From Lachnoanaerobaculum sp. ICM7 (lineage in GTDB: Bacteria > Bacillota > Clostridia > Lachnospirales > Lachnospiraceae): a stretch of 64,000 nucleotides of DNA. The stretch's first letter is position 1, and each line of letters begins with the position of its first letter. The notes beneath the pieces were generated by a model. That model did no database searches and was not told the origin of the DNA. It was given only the letters and a program-made list of their open reading frames with translations. Below are positions 40,706 to 48,791 of the stretch, piece after piece. The DNA lies in the NCBI RefSeq assembly GCF_000287675.1, contig NZ_ALJL01000028.1:62001-126000 (forward strand), given 5' to 3'. A program made the position numbers and the translations under genes.

Positions 40706-41179
40706 ATGGAGGTAAAACAAGGATATTCTTATCATATAAAGGATCATTTCTTTTCTGATGTGTCAGATTCCTCTCTAATGAGCAACAAGGAAAATGGAAA
40801 TTATAGACCGCATTACTATGCAATTGAGGATTCAAAGAATAAAGATATTTTTTGGATGATACCGATTAGCTCAAAAGTAGAAAAATACAAAAAGATAGTT
40901 GCTTATAAAATAAAGAGAAATGGCAAGTGTAGCACGATTGTAATTGGGACATTCTCTGGAGAAGAAAATGCGTTTTTGATACAAAATGCCTTTCCGGTTA
41001 AAGCGGTTTATTTTGATCATGTGCATACGATTCAAGGGAATCCGATTACGGTACACAAAAAATTGGATAAAGAACTTCGGACAAAGCTGAAGGAAGTCAT
41101 CGCTATGAAGAAAAGAGGAATCAATCTGTTTTTTACAGATGTAGATATGATTTTAGAGCTTATGAACAGGTTGAAATAG
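40706..41179 (+). CDS. Type III toxin, ToxN/AbiQ/CptN-like endoribonuclease
   Basis: 157 aa from ATG 40706 (GGAGG 5 nt upstream; the TTG at 40694 lies before that site). Landmarks fit the ToxN/AbiQ superfamily: RPHYYAI (residues 34-40), WMIPISSKVEKY (50-61) corresponding to the conserved IPLSS segment, and FLIQNAFPV (90-98) like the LIQ..PV strand. Length is as expected for the compact barrel-fold toxins. The RPHYYAI plus WMIPISSKVEKY combination is closest to what I recall of the CptN/TenpN branch. These enzymes cleave RNA and cause abortive phage infection. The repeat RNA and attenuator upstream strongly support the call. Confidence 0.82.
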   Translation: MEVKQGYSYHIKDHFFSDVSDSSLMSNKENGNYRPHYYAIEDSKNKDIFWMIPISSKVEKYKKIVAYKIKRNGKCSTIVIGTFSGEENAFLIQNAFPVKAVYFDHVHTIQGNPITVHKKLDKELRTKLKEVIAMKKRGINLFFTDVDMILELMNRLK

Positions 41180-41199
41180 GGAGTAAATTTTAGAACTTG

Positions 41200-41640
41200 A
41201 TTGCTATGCTAAGTTTCAAGGTGCAAAAATTTCACCATGAATACGTGTAAAGCAAGAGTGATCAAAAATCTTGACCTTAAAAAAGAAATTTCTGAAAGAA
41301 AAAATGTATCCAATACTTGACAAAAGGGTGGAATGTAAAGGCAAGTAACATCTTATAGCCACATTCAGGGCATCGATTTGTATATAACCAGATTGGAATG
41401 TAAAGACTAATATTATGCTCATTTGCGTGATTGATACCGAATTTGAATATATCCATACTGGAAAATAAAGTGTTCATGGCCACGTTTTGTGAACATGAAA
41501 GTTTATAATTTAATATACCGGATCATAATGTAAAACTACCACATTGACAATCGAATAAGTGTTCTATACAATCTAAATATAACCGGAATTGGGATATAGA
41601 ACTTAATACAGTATTCGAAATAGTAAATATACTACTTGAC
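41200..41640. other. Decayed sequence with recurring GGAATGTAAA-like motifs
   Basis: No intact gene is visible between the toxin and the next small gene. A broken plus-strand frame near 41236-41330 (MNTCKARVIKNLDLKKEISE) suggests a DNA-binding or transposase fragment. GGAATGTAAA occurs at about 41331 and 41396, GTAAAACTACCACATTGACAA at about 41531, and TGGCCAC/AGCCACATT near 41478 and 41357. Scattered terminal-repeat-like motifs of this sort could be the relic of an insertion sequence, possibly IS21-like. Confidence 0.35.
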
Positions 41641-41661
41641 TTGATTCTAGGAGGGCAAATA

Positions 41662-41892
41662 TTGAAGTGGGAAAAAAACTTGAAATCAATTATTGAAGAA
41701 AATGCTCCCGGCAATTGCCATGTTTGTAATAGTATAAATACAGATTATTCAATGCATATAATAGATGATAAGACAAATATGGGATATGGTGTCATATGGT
41801 GTAATGATTGCAAAAATGCATTTCATATATCGAGGATAAAAGTATCTCCAAATATGAAAAATATCCCGGTTCCGGAAGGGTTAAAGTATTAA
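41662..41892 (+). CDS. Small CxxC protein (76 aa)
   Basis: TTG start at 41662 with AGGAGG (41649-41654) 7 nt upstream. Two Cys pairs, CHVC and CNDC, probably bind zinc. The fold is unrecognised, but the DDKTNMGYGVIWCNDCKNAFHIS segment recurs in small Bacillota proteins. It precedes an Imm22-like gene, so an immunity-cluster origin is plausible. Confidence 0.55.
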   Translation: MKWEKNLKSIIEENAPGNCHVCNSINTDYSMHIIDDKTNMGYGVIWCNDCKNAFHISRIKVSPNMKNIPVPEGLKY

Positions 41893-41993
41893 GTAACATT
41901 AGTAGCTTATTTTTAGTTTTATAGGAATCAAACCCGTAATTAATAAAAAGACAGTACAAGAATCTATGTGTTATATATTAGGAATAATTTTAT

Positions 41994-42383
41994 ATGAAAA
42001 CTTACTATATATGGATTGCTACATTTGAAGAGGATGATTTTGAACGGTATTGGGATAATGAGCCATATGAAAATGAATTAAAACTTTTCAAAGAGGGGCT
42101 TGGAGCTAAACCTGATATTAGCCTAAAGTGTGGATTTTGCAGGGAAACGGGATTGGAAGAACTGGATGAAAAGGACTTTTGGTTTTGTTTTAGGGCTTCT
42201 TTATGTAATGTACGCGAGCTTGCAAAAGATTATATCTCTGATTTGGATGAATTTGAGAGGGTGTGTAATGCAAAAGGGATTTTAGAAGGAAATGTTATTT
42301 GGGGAGTAGCTGTTAAAGATTTTCCGGATTTAGATTCGGAAGGTTGCAGTAGTATGAAGTATGTAGGTATATTAAAGGTGTAA
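41994..42383 (+). CDS. Imm22-like immunity protein
   Basis: 129 aa, acidic and soluble. The start YYIWIATFEEDDFERYWD, the central CGFCRETGLEELDEKDF and the closing CSSMKYVGIL are consistent with the immunity protein 22 family (DUF4284), which protects against polymorphic nuclease toxins. No toxin gene is linked. There is no strong ribosome binding site next to the ATG. The family assignment rests on pattern memory and is moderate. Confidence 0.5.
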   Translation: MKTYYIWIATFEEDDFERYWDNEPYENELKLFKEGLGAKPDISLKCGFCRETGLEELDEKDFWFCFRASLCNVRELAKDYISDLDEFERVCNAKGILEGNVIWGVAVKDFPDLDSEGCSSMKYVGILKV

Positions 42384-42503
42384 AGTTTTCTTAATTCCCT
42401 TTATTTTACTTTCTATATTGTGCTAATATATCAGAAAATAAATTTTACAAAGAATAAGTATATCAGTATTAAAATTTCAATACAGGGTATATGGGAGATA
42501 TTT

Positions 42504-43496
42504 ATGTACAAGATATTTGTATATGGGACTTTGAAATCTGAATATTTGCAAAATAAGCTCTTAGGGCATACTTTGGAATCATATGATGCAAGACTTGAGG
42601 GATATTCTATAAATACAGGTGAGAAGTATTTCAATGTAGTTCCAAATGAGGGAGGATGTGTTAAAGGTAAGGTTTTACTTGTAAATAAGGAGGACATGTT
42701 CTATATAGACCAATGGGAAGTAATTCCTATGTATATAAAGGCAAAGGTGAGAGTACATTCAGAGTATGGTTATGAGGATGCTTTTATTTACATAAAAAAA
42801 GATAAGGAAGAGAAGATACATTTGCAGGATGAGGTCAGCAATATGTGCAACAATGAAAATCTTGAAGCTACAATTGATGAATTTGCGAATGTGAGAGATA
42901 TGGAGTTTCCAGTCTGTGATCTATACCTTAATTACCCTATAGAAGACTTAAATAATCTATCAAAAAATAATGATATATTCACTGAAAAAGTAAAAGAGGT
43001 AGTTACAGATAAAGAGTTTTCATTTATCGGATATGAGTATTTAAGCTACAAATATGGCGATTGTCAAGTAACTGTAAGAGTATCACTTTATATTATAGAG
43101 AATAATGAAAAAGCCACATTAAGCGTAATGCTACCTGTTTCGACATGTAATCCTACAAAGTTTTGGGAGAAGGCTTTTACCCGAGAGTTGGAAATAGAAG
43201 GAAGAAACTTTGCGGAATTTATTTATTCAAAATATAATCTCAAAGTCTTGGATGCACCGAAATTTATCATATATTCATCAGGTGAAATTGATGAGTCAAA
43301 AAGGCTTGATGTTTTCTCAGTTGAAAAGGGTTTTAATAAAGCGTTTGATATTAGTAAAGCGGTAAATACGGATATTTCAAAAAACGAGGATGTTAAGGTT
43401 TATCTTTCTGATAATGTAAAAATCGAAATACCATATAACTTTGATGTTTGTTATACCGACAGATTAAAATCTGTTATGTTGACTCTATCTGTATAA
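42504..43496 (+). CDS. Gamma-glutamylcyclotransferase-fold protein with an additional C-terminal domain
   Basis: 330 aa from ATG 42504 (GGGAGA 7 nt upstream). Residues ~1-105 are a GGCT/AIG2-like domain: FVYGTLKSEYLQNKLLG with the substrate-loop YGTL, GCVKGKVLLVN, and DQWEV at the place of the acidic residue. The remaining ~220 residues match nothing I know and have no membrane segment (SFIGYEYLSYKYGDCQVTV, TFWEKAFTREL-like segments). The fusion is unusual. The GGCT part may act on gamma-glutamyl amines or peptides. Confidence 0.7.
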   Translation: MYKIFVYGTLKSEYLQNKLLGHTLESYDARLEGYSINTGEKYFNVVPNEGGCVKGKVLLVNKEDMFYIDQWEVIPMYIKAKVRVHSEYGYEDAFIYIKKDKEEKIHLQDEVSNMCNNENLEATIDEFANVRDMEFPVCDLYLNYPIEDLNNLSKNNDIFTEKVKEVVTDKEFSFIGYEYLSYKYGDCQVTVRVSLYIIENNEKATLSVMLPVSTCNPTKFWEKAFTRELEIEGRNFAEFIYSKYNLKVLDAPKFIIYSSGEIDESKRLDVFSVEKGFNKAFDISKAVNTDISKNEDVKVYLSDNVKIEIPYNFDVCYTDRLKSVMLTLSV

Positions 43497-43551
43497 TATT
43501 CATTAGTAAAATATGATAAAATAGCCTATATCTATAAATAAGGAGAATACT

Positions 43552-43941
43552 ATGTTGGAAGTAGGAATAAAGGGACAAAGAGAAATCATTGTAACAAAGC
43601 AAAATACTGCAGCAGGTATAGGAAGTGGAAGTTTAGAGGTGTTTTCCACACCGATTATGATACTTTTGATGGAAGAGTGCTGCTTTATGAGTGTTGATGA
43701 TAAGCTGGAGGAAGGTTTTACGACTGTAGGCATTTCGGTTAATGTAAAGCATGTATCAGCCACACCGCTTGGAATGAAAGTGGAGATTAAGTCAGATCTC
43801 ATAAAGGTTGATGGAAGAGCTCTTACATTTAAGGTTGAGGCATATGATGAAAAGGGGCTTATAGGTGAAGGAATTCATGAAAGATTCATTGTAAATAATG
43901 AAAAGTTTCAGGCAAAGGCTGATAGCAAGTCAGATAAATAA
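43552..43941 (+). CDS. Hotdog-fold thioesterase, FlK-like
   Basis: 129 aa with the pattern of fluoroacetyl-CoA thioesterase-like proteins: GSGSLEVFSTPIMILLMEECC (with the Glu of the active site), TTVGISVNVKHVSATPLGMKV and IGEGIHERFIVN. It hydrolyses an acyl-CoA; the substrate is unknown. AAGGAGA precedes the ATG. It is convergent with an XRE antitoxin gene across a long hairpin. Confidence 0.85.
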   Translation: MLEVGIKGQREIIVTKQNTAAGIGSGSLEVFSTPIMILLMEECCFMSVDDKLEEGFTTVGISVNVKHVSATPLGMKVEIKSDLIKVDGRALTFKVEAYDEKGLIGEGIHERFIVNNEKFQAKADSKSDK

Positions 43942-43944
43942 GCA

Positions 43945-44016
43945 AATGGCTGTCACTCTAAAGGCATATACAATTTTTATTCTACTTTAATTGTATGTCT
44001 TAAGTGACAGCTGTTT
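43945..44016. terminator. Long bidirectional hairpin terminator
   Basis: GCTGTCACT (43949-43957) pairs with AGTGACAGC (44003-44011), and the inner parts (GCATATACAATT with AATTGTATGTC) extend the stem to over 20 bp with small bulges. It lies between convergent genes. Confidence 0.8.
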
Positions 44017-44024
44017 AAAATTTA

Positions 44025-44336
44025 TTATTTTGCAACAACAAATTGGGTTTCAGTAAAATTCTCACCATCTAAAATATTGATTAATCTAAATGCAGGTCCG
44101 GTCGGATGCGTCCTACCACCCTCCCAAGCCTCGACAGTCTTTTTTGATACTCCCATATATGATGCAAAAACCGTCTGTGTCATACCTGCCTTTTTACGTA
44201 TCTCTTTAATCTCATTGTTTGAATACTCTCTAACAGGCATAATCATATATGTTCTTTCCTTTGCCATTTTGCTACCATTTTCATGAGCTATAGCTTCTTC
44301 TAATCCCTCTTTCAAATCATCAAATAGTGAACTCAT
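44025..44336 (-). CDS. XRE-family antitoxin, HigA/NadS type
   Basis: 103 aa with a C-terminal helix-turn-helix: NEIKEIRKKAGMTQTVFASYMGVSKKTVEAWEGG. It is typical of HigA/NadS antitoxins that follow their HigB toxin gene. Here the upstream toxin is reduced to its last 20 codons overlapping this start (ATGA). AGGAGG lies before the ATG. Its promoter contains a palindrome it may bind. It is probably an orphan antitoxin acting as an autorepressor. Confidence 0.88.
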   Translation of the reverse strand: MSSLFDDLKEGLEEAIAHENGSKMAKERTYMIMPVREYSNNEIKEIRKKAGMTQTVFASYMGVSKKTVEAWEGGRTHPTGPAFRLINILDGENFTETQFVVAK

Positions 44337-44395
44337 AGCTTCCTCCTATTCTTAGCAATCTCTTCCTTTAATGATTTTACCAGCTTTTCATACTC
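44333..44395 (-). pseudogene. Remnant of a HigB/RelE-like toxin (C-terminal stub)
   Basis: In the frame immediately upstream of the antitoxin, a 20-codon stretch reads EYEKLVKSLKEEIAKNRRKL and stops at TGA 44333-44335, overlapping the antitoxin ATG as in intact higBA pairs. A stop codon precedes the stretch and no start is available. The Lys-rich helix is the usual C-terminus of HigB-like toxins. The toxin body is lost. Confidence 0.65.
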
Positions 44396-44419
44396 TTACC
44401 TTTCAGATTTAATAAATAT

Positions 44420-44448
44420 ATTATAAACCCTATTTTATAGGGCGTCAA
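44420..44448 (-). promoter_or_regulatory. Promoter of the orphan antitoxin with a palindromic operator
   Basis: On the minus strand, TTGACG and TATAAT are 17 nt apart (complement of 44443-44448 and 44420-44425). The spacer contains CCCTAT-TTT-ATAGGG (44428-44442), well placed for repression by the XRE protein itself. Confidence 0.75.
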
Positions 44449-44521
44449 CTTTACTATTTTAAGACTATCTTTATTGGTGGTATAATTGTTTTATGGTAGT
44501 ATAGGCTAAAAGGAGGATTAT

Positions 44522-45967
44522 ATGAAAAAGAGCTTTATATATTTGATTCCTGCAATTTTCTTATTGGCAGGATGTGGAAAGAAAATTTCCATAAAAATAA
44601 ATACAAATGAAAGTACAGTTGCTGAAAGTACTATAGAAGAGAGTATTAAAGATGAAGGAGTAAAAGTACAACATGACGTGGAAATGTTAAAGGCACACGT
44701 ATATTACAAAATAGCGGATGATGGAAATACAATACCTCAACTTAGTGTAGATGGAAATGAAAAGTTGAATGATATTGTAAACAAAATAAATAATGATTGG
44801 GTAGGCGGATATTATCCAAGGATAAATCTGACCCGCACCGATACGAGTGTTTTCAGTGCATTGCTGGCTACTACTGTAATGAATGGAAGTACTGATACAA
44901 AAGAACTGCTTAGGGGAGTAAATATAGACTCAAATACAGGTAAGGAGCTTAAGGTAGAGGATGTATTAAAGGATCCCGTCGGTCTATATGATAGGATTGA
45001 AAAGGATAATTATCTTGCAGATGAATATGGAGAAGATATAGAGGGATTTAGTGAGAAGTTAAAGACTGTTCTGACAAACCCCGATACTTTTAATTTGGGA
45101 GCAAATGATAAGGCGAATCTTGCGTGGACACTAAGTAGCGGAGGTATGATGATTTATATGACTGCAAAGGGTGAATACGGAGAAAGGATAGTTTCCATAC
45201 CTTTGGAGTATTCAATATATGGTGAGTTTTTCAATGAAGACATACTAAGATTGCCAAAGGACTATGCTTTTGAAATACCTACAGAAAAAGAGGTAAAGAT
45301 AAATCTTGACGGTAAAATCAGAACTGTAAAAATAGAACAAGATATTGACGAGTATCTTATGTTAAAGGAAATAGATGTAACAATTGACGGTGAAAAAAGC
45401 ACATATGAGGAAGGTGCAAGCTATGGAATTTCTAAGGTAAGTGTGGTGAAAAAAGGAGATAATGCCTATCTTTATATTGAATTGCAGTATGACAATGATT
45501 ACAACAGTATATCAATTATTGATTTGAATAATAAATCTGAAAAGATGGAGATACAGGAGAGTTTTGCAGATACTGCCCTTTTAAACCCTGATGAATTTTA
45601 TCTCGGAAACAGAATTTATACTATAAGTACATTGGGAATAGAGGGAAGATATACTCTTGGTAATAACGGAATGCCAAAGCTTTTGAAAAATTATTATAAC
45701 ATTACAACACCTATCAGGCTAACTACTAAAATTGATATAAAGGGGAAAAATATTGACGGTATAAACGGAAAAGAACTTGGGGACTATAACATTTCTACAG
45801 GCGCTTTGCTTGTTCCGGTAGGTACAGATAATGAAACTTTTACCGATTACACCACTTCGGATGGCGTAATTGTTCGCATACCTATGCAAGGAGGCGGAGA
45901 ATACGGCTTTACGATAGAAGGTAAGAATATAGAAGATGTATTTGACGGTACAATATTTGCAGGATAA
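44522..45967 (+). CDS. Lipoprotein with a DUF3298/RsiV-like region
   Basis: 481 aa. A signal peptide with lipobox LLAGC (Cys18) and a Ser/Thr/Glu linker precede an extracytoplasmic domain. Residues ~55-235 (KINNDWVGGYYPRINLTRTD, DSNTGKELKVEDVLKD) resemble DUF4163/DUF3298 proteins such as RsiV, but there is no sigma-factor partner. The C-terminal half is rich in beta-type repeats of Asp/Asn/Gly. It is probably anchored outside the membrane with a sensor or binding role. AAGGAGG precedes the ATG. Confidence 0.75.
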   Translation: MKKSFIYLIPAIFLLAGCGKKISIKINTNESTVAESTIEESIKDEGVKVQHDVEMLKAHVYYKIADDGNTIPQLSVDGNEKLNDIVNKINNDWVGGYYPRINLTRTDTSVFSALLATTVMNGSTDTKELLRGVNIDSNTGKELKVEDVLKDPVGLYDRIEKDNYLADEYGEDIEGFSEKLKTVLTNPDTFNLGANDKANLAWTLSSGGMMIYMTAKGEYGERIVSIPLEYSIYGEFFNEDILRLPKDYAFEIPTEKEVKINLDGKIRTVKIEQDIDEYLMLKEIDVTIDGEKSTYEEGASYGISKVSVVKKGDNAYLYIELQYDNDYNSISIIDLNNKSEKMEIQESFADTALLNPDEFYLGNRIYTISTLGIEGRYTLGNNGMPKLLKNYYNITTPIRLTTKIDIKGKNIDGINGKELGDYNISTGALLVPVGTDNETFTDYTTSDGVIVRIPMQGGGEYGFTIEGKNIEDVFDGTIFAG

Positions 45968-45971
45968 TGTC

Positions 45972-47216
45972 ATGTTGGAAGGTCAAATAATCATTCATGT
46001 GGATATGGATGCTTTTTATGCTTCCGTGGAAATGAGAGATAATAAAACTCTTATAGATAAGCCACTTATAATAGGTTCCATGCCAAATGAAAGAGGTGTT
46101 GTATCAACCTGTAATTATGAAGCCAGAAAATACGGTATACGCTCAGGTATGAATATAAAGGAGGCATTTAATCGTTGTCCTAAGGGGGTATTTATGCACC
46201 CAAACTTTGATAAATATATCAGGGTATCAAATCAGCTGCATGAGATCTTGGAAAGTTATACTGATAGAGCAGAATATATAGCTTTGGACGAGGGCTATCT
46301 TGATTTGACCGGAAAAGTGAATTCATGGGAGGAAGCAAGAAAAATAGGACATGAAATCAAAAAAAGGGTACGGGAGGAGCTCTCTCTTACCTGTTCTGTC
46401 GGTTTGGCATATTCAAAGATTGCGGCAAAGACTGCAAGTGAAGAGAAAAAGCCGGATGGATATTTTGAAATACCAAGTAGAGAAGATTTTGTAACATTGG
46501 TACTTGATAGAAATGTAAAATCACTGTATACAGTTGGAGAAAAGACTGCCCAAAAACTTCATTTATATGGTGTTGATACAGTCAGAGATCTGCAAAACAA
46601 AAGCAATGAAGTGAAAATGTTTATGGGAAAGCAGGGTGAGTATCTTGTTGACCTGGCTTTTGGATTTGATGACAGAAAGGTTACACCATATAGGGAAGAG
46701 GATACAAAGTCCATCAGTAAAGAGTTTACATTTCAAAAGGATGTATCAAGCTTTAAACTTTTAGATGATGTACTTTTTATTCTGTCTTTTCGTGTGGCGA
46801 AAAGAGCAAAAAGGCTTGGGCTTTATGGAGAAGGTGTTTCTCTTAAAATCACTTATTCCAATATGAAAACTATCACAAGGTCAATGCTTATAAGCGCAAG
46901 TACAAGTGATGCCTATACCATATATGAAAATGCGAGCAAGCTTCTAAAGAATGTATCAAAAGGTGAAGTAAGACTGGTTGGAACCGGACTTTACCATTTG
47001 AGAGAGGAAGAGGGAAGACAGCTTAGCTTTGCTGATATTTTTTCTACACAAAAGGATATGTTAAAAGAGAAGATTCAAAGCAAATGGCAGGAGATGAGCA
47101 TGTATTATAAAATCGATTTTGATGAAATAAAGGACATGCAAAATAGTATAAAGGTATATGATTATATAGAGCGAATGAGGGAAGTTATGGACTCTATGCA
47201 AAAATATAACAGCTAA
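45972..47216 (+). CDS. dinB: DNA polymerase IV (Y-family translesion polymerase)
   Basis: 414 aa from ATG 45972. The palm motifs are present: IIHVDMDAFYASVE (residues ~7-20) and YIALDEGYLDLTG (~101-113, metal-binding Asp-Glu), followed by SVGLAYSKIAAKTASE. The C-terminal little-finger region carries FTFQKD and a KITYSNMKTITRS segment. The enzyme performs error-prone bypass of damaged DNA. It overlaps nothing and starts 4 nt after the lipoprotein stop. No LexA box is evident. Confidence 0.92.
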   Translation: MLEGQIIIHVDMDAFYASVEMRDNKTLIDKPLIIGSMPNERGVVSTCNYEARKYGIRSGMNIKEAFNRCPKGVFMHPNFDKYIRVSNQLHEILESYTDRAEYIALDEGYLDLTGKVNSWEEARKIGHEIKKRVREELSLTCSVGLAYSKIAAKTASEEKKPDGYFEIPSREDFVTLVLDRNVKSLYTVGEKTAQKLHLYGVDTVRDLQNKSNEVKMFMGKQGEYLVDLAFGFDDRKVTPYREEDTKSISKEFTFQKDVSSFKLLDDVLFILSFRVAKRAKRLGLYGEGVSLKITYSNMKTITRSMLISASTSDAYTIYENASKLLKNVSKGEVRLVGTGLYHLREEEGRQLSFADIFSTQKDMLKEKIQSKWQEMSMYYKIDFDEIKDMQNSIKVYDYIERMREVMDSMQKYNS

Positions 47217-47274
47217 AAAGCGGGTAAAATTTTGTGATATAATATTACCTGAATAATTTCGGAAAGGATCAAAT

Positions 47275-48780
47275 ATGAGAACTTTTGATGAGCAGGCTAT
47301 AGTTTCTATAGCACCTAATGCGAATGCGGTTTCAAATGGCAGAAAGCTGTCATCAGGGAACAATTTTGTAAAAAGAATGAAGTCGGCTGATGACAGTCTT
47401 TATTTTGGTGAGTGCAAAGGAAGTGGGAAGAGCAATTATAATGTTTCCATAGACTTTGAAAAAGAGGGTGAACCGGTATTTAGATGTTCTTGTCCAAGTA
47501 GACAGTTTCCATGCAAACATGCTATAGGCTTGATGTTTGAGATGAAAGATGGCAAGAGCTTTGAAACGGCTGAGATTCCTCAGGATATTTTGGATAAGAG
47601 AGAAAAGATAGAGGCAAGAGAAAAGAAAAAGGCCGAGAAGGAAATTGAAAAGGAGCAAAATCCTGAAAAGCCAAAGAAGACAAGTGCAGCTTCAAAGGCG
47701 GCAAAGACTAAGAAAATAAAAAAGCAAATAGAGGGCTTGGATCTGTTAAAGGATGTTATGGGTCAAATAACCGGTTCAGGTGTGGCAGCCTGCGATGATA
47801 TAGCATTTGATAAAAAGTATGATGAACTGGCAAAACAGTTGGGAGATTACTATTTGCCGGGAGTACAGATAATATTTAAGAGATTTTTAAAGTATCTACG
47901 CACAGATAAAGATTTGATAGAATTAGAGAACACAAAACAAAAAGATTCTGAATATTACACTGAAGAGTTTTTGTTTAACCTTGTAGTGAAAGAGCTTACC
48001 AAGCTTAGATATATCGAAAAAAGAGCAAGGGATTACCTTAATAAAAAGCTTGAAAGTGATGATACTAACCCGGATGATAATATACTCTATGAGGCACTTG
48101 GCGGAGTCTGGAAGCTTGAAGAACTTGGTGAAACAGGTCTTAAAAAGGATAATGTATCACTGGTTGAGCTAAGTTTTATATCAGAGTTTGATGATGTAAA
48201 GGCGGAATATATAGATAAAGGCTATTGGATAGATCTTGATACCGGAGATATAAATTATACAGCCAATTATTGTCCTCTAAAAGCAAAGAAATATATTCAA
48301 AGAGATGACAGCTTCTTTGGTAAAAAGTTTATTGAAAAGCTTTATTTCTATCCTGCAAATGAGGGTGAAAACAGAAGAATTCGTTATGAAAGCAGCAAAG
48401 ATGAGGATTTAGACATATCAGATATCAAAAAGATAAGAAGTTTTGCAAAAAAGAATATATCGGAGTTTTTAAAGCCGGCTAAAAATATACTGAAAGCTAC
48501 TTTATCCGATAATGCTTACGGGGTGCTTTTTGAGTTTGCAAAGATAGGTACAAACGGTAGTGATGTTGTGGTAGAGGATAAAGAAGGAAAGCAGATTTTA
48601 CTAAGGTCTATGACTAAGGATAAAACAGCTATGGACGCAATATTCGGACTTCCAAGTAAAGACTATCTTAAAAATCAGGTTTTATTCGGATTGGCACATT
48701 ATGACTCAATGCTGAAGCAGATTTGTGTAGAGCCAAGAAGTATTATCACGGAAAACGAAATACTCAGATTGGCATATTAA
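47275..48780 (+). CDS. SWIM zinc-finger protein (YehQ-like)
   Basis: 501 aa. The N-terminal region contains a SWIM zinc finger (residues ~60-82: FRCSCPSRQFPCKHAIGLMF, pattern CxC...CxH). A Lys/Glu/Ala-rich linker (~105-150) is followed by a large helical region without known motifs. SWIM domains bind DNA or protein. It is the first gene of a five-gene operon with HEAT-like, MoxR AAA+, DUF5682 and vWA proteins, matching the yehQ/yehL/yehM/yehP gene set. GGAAAGGA precedes the ATG. Confidence 0.85.
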   Translation: MRTFDEQAIVSIAPNANAVSNGRKLSSGNNFVKRMKSADDSLYFGECKGSGKSNYNVSIDFEKEGEPVFRCSCPSRQFPCKHAIGLMFEMKDGKSFETAEIPQDILDKREKIEAREKKKAEKEIEKEQNPEKPKKTSAASKAAKTKKIKKQIEGLDLLKDVMGQITGSGVAACDDIAFDKKYDELAKQLGDYYLPGVQIIFKRFLKYLRTDKDLIELENTKQKDSEYYTEEFLFNLVVKELTKLRYIEKRARDYLNKKLESDDTNPDDNILYEALGGVWKLEELGETGLKKDNVSLVELSFISEFDDVKAEYIDKGYWIDLDTGDINYTANYCPLKAKKYIQRDDSFFGKKFIEKLYFYPANEGENRRIRYESSKDEDLDISDIKKIRSFAKKNISEFLKPAKNILKATLSDNAYGVLFEFAKIGTNGSDVVVEDKEGKQILLRSMTKDKTAMDAIFGLPSKDYLKNQVLFGLAHYDSMLKQICVEPRSIITENEILRLAY

Positions 48781-48791
48781 GGGAGGTTATT

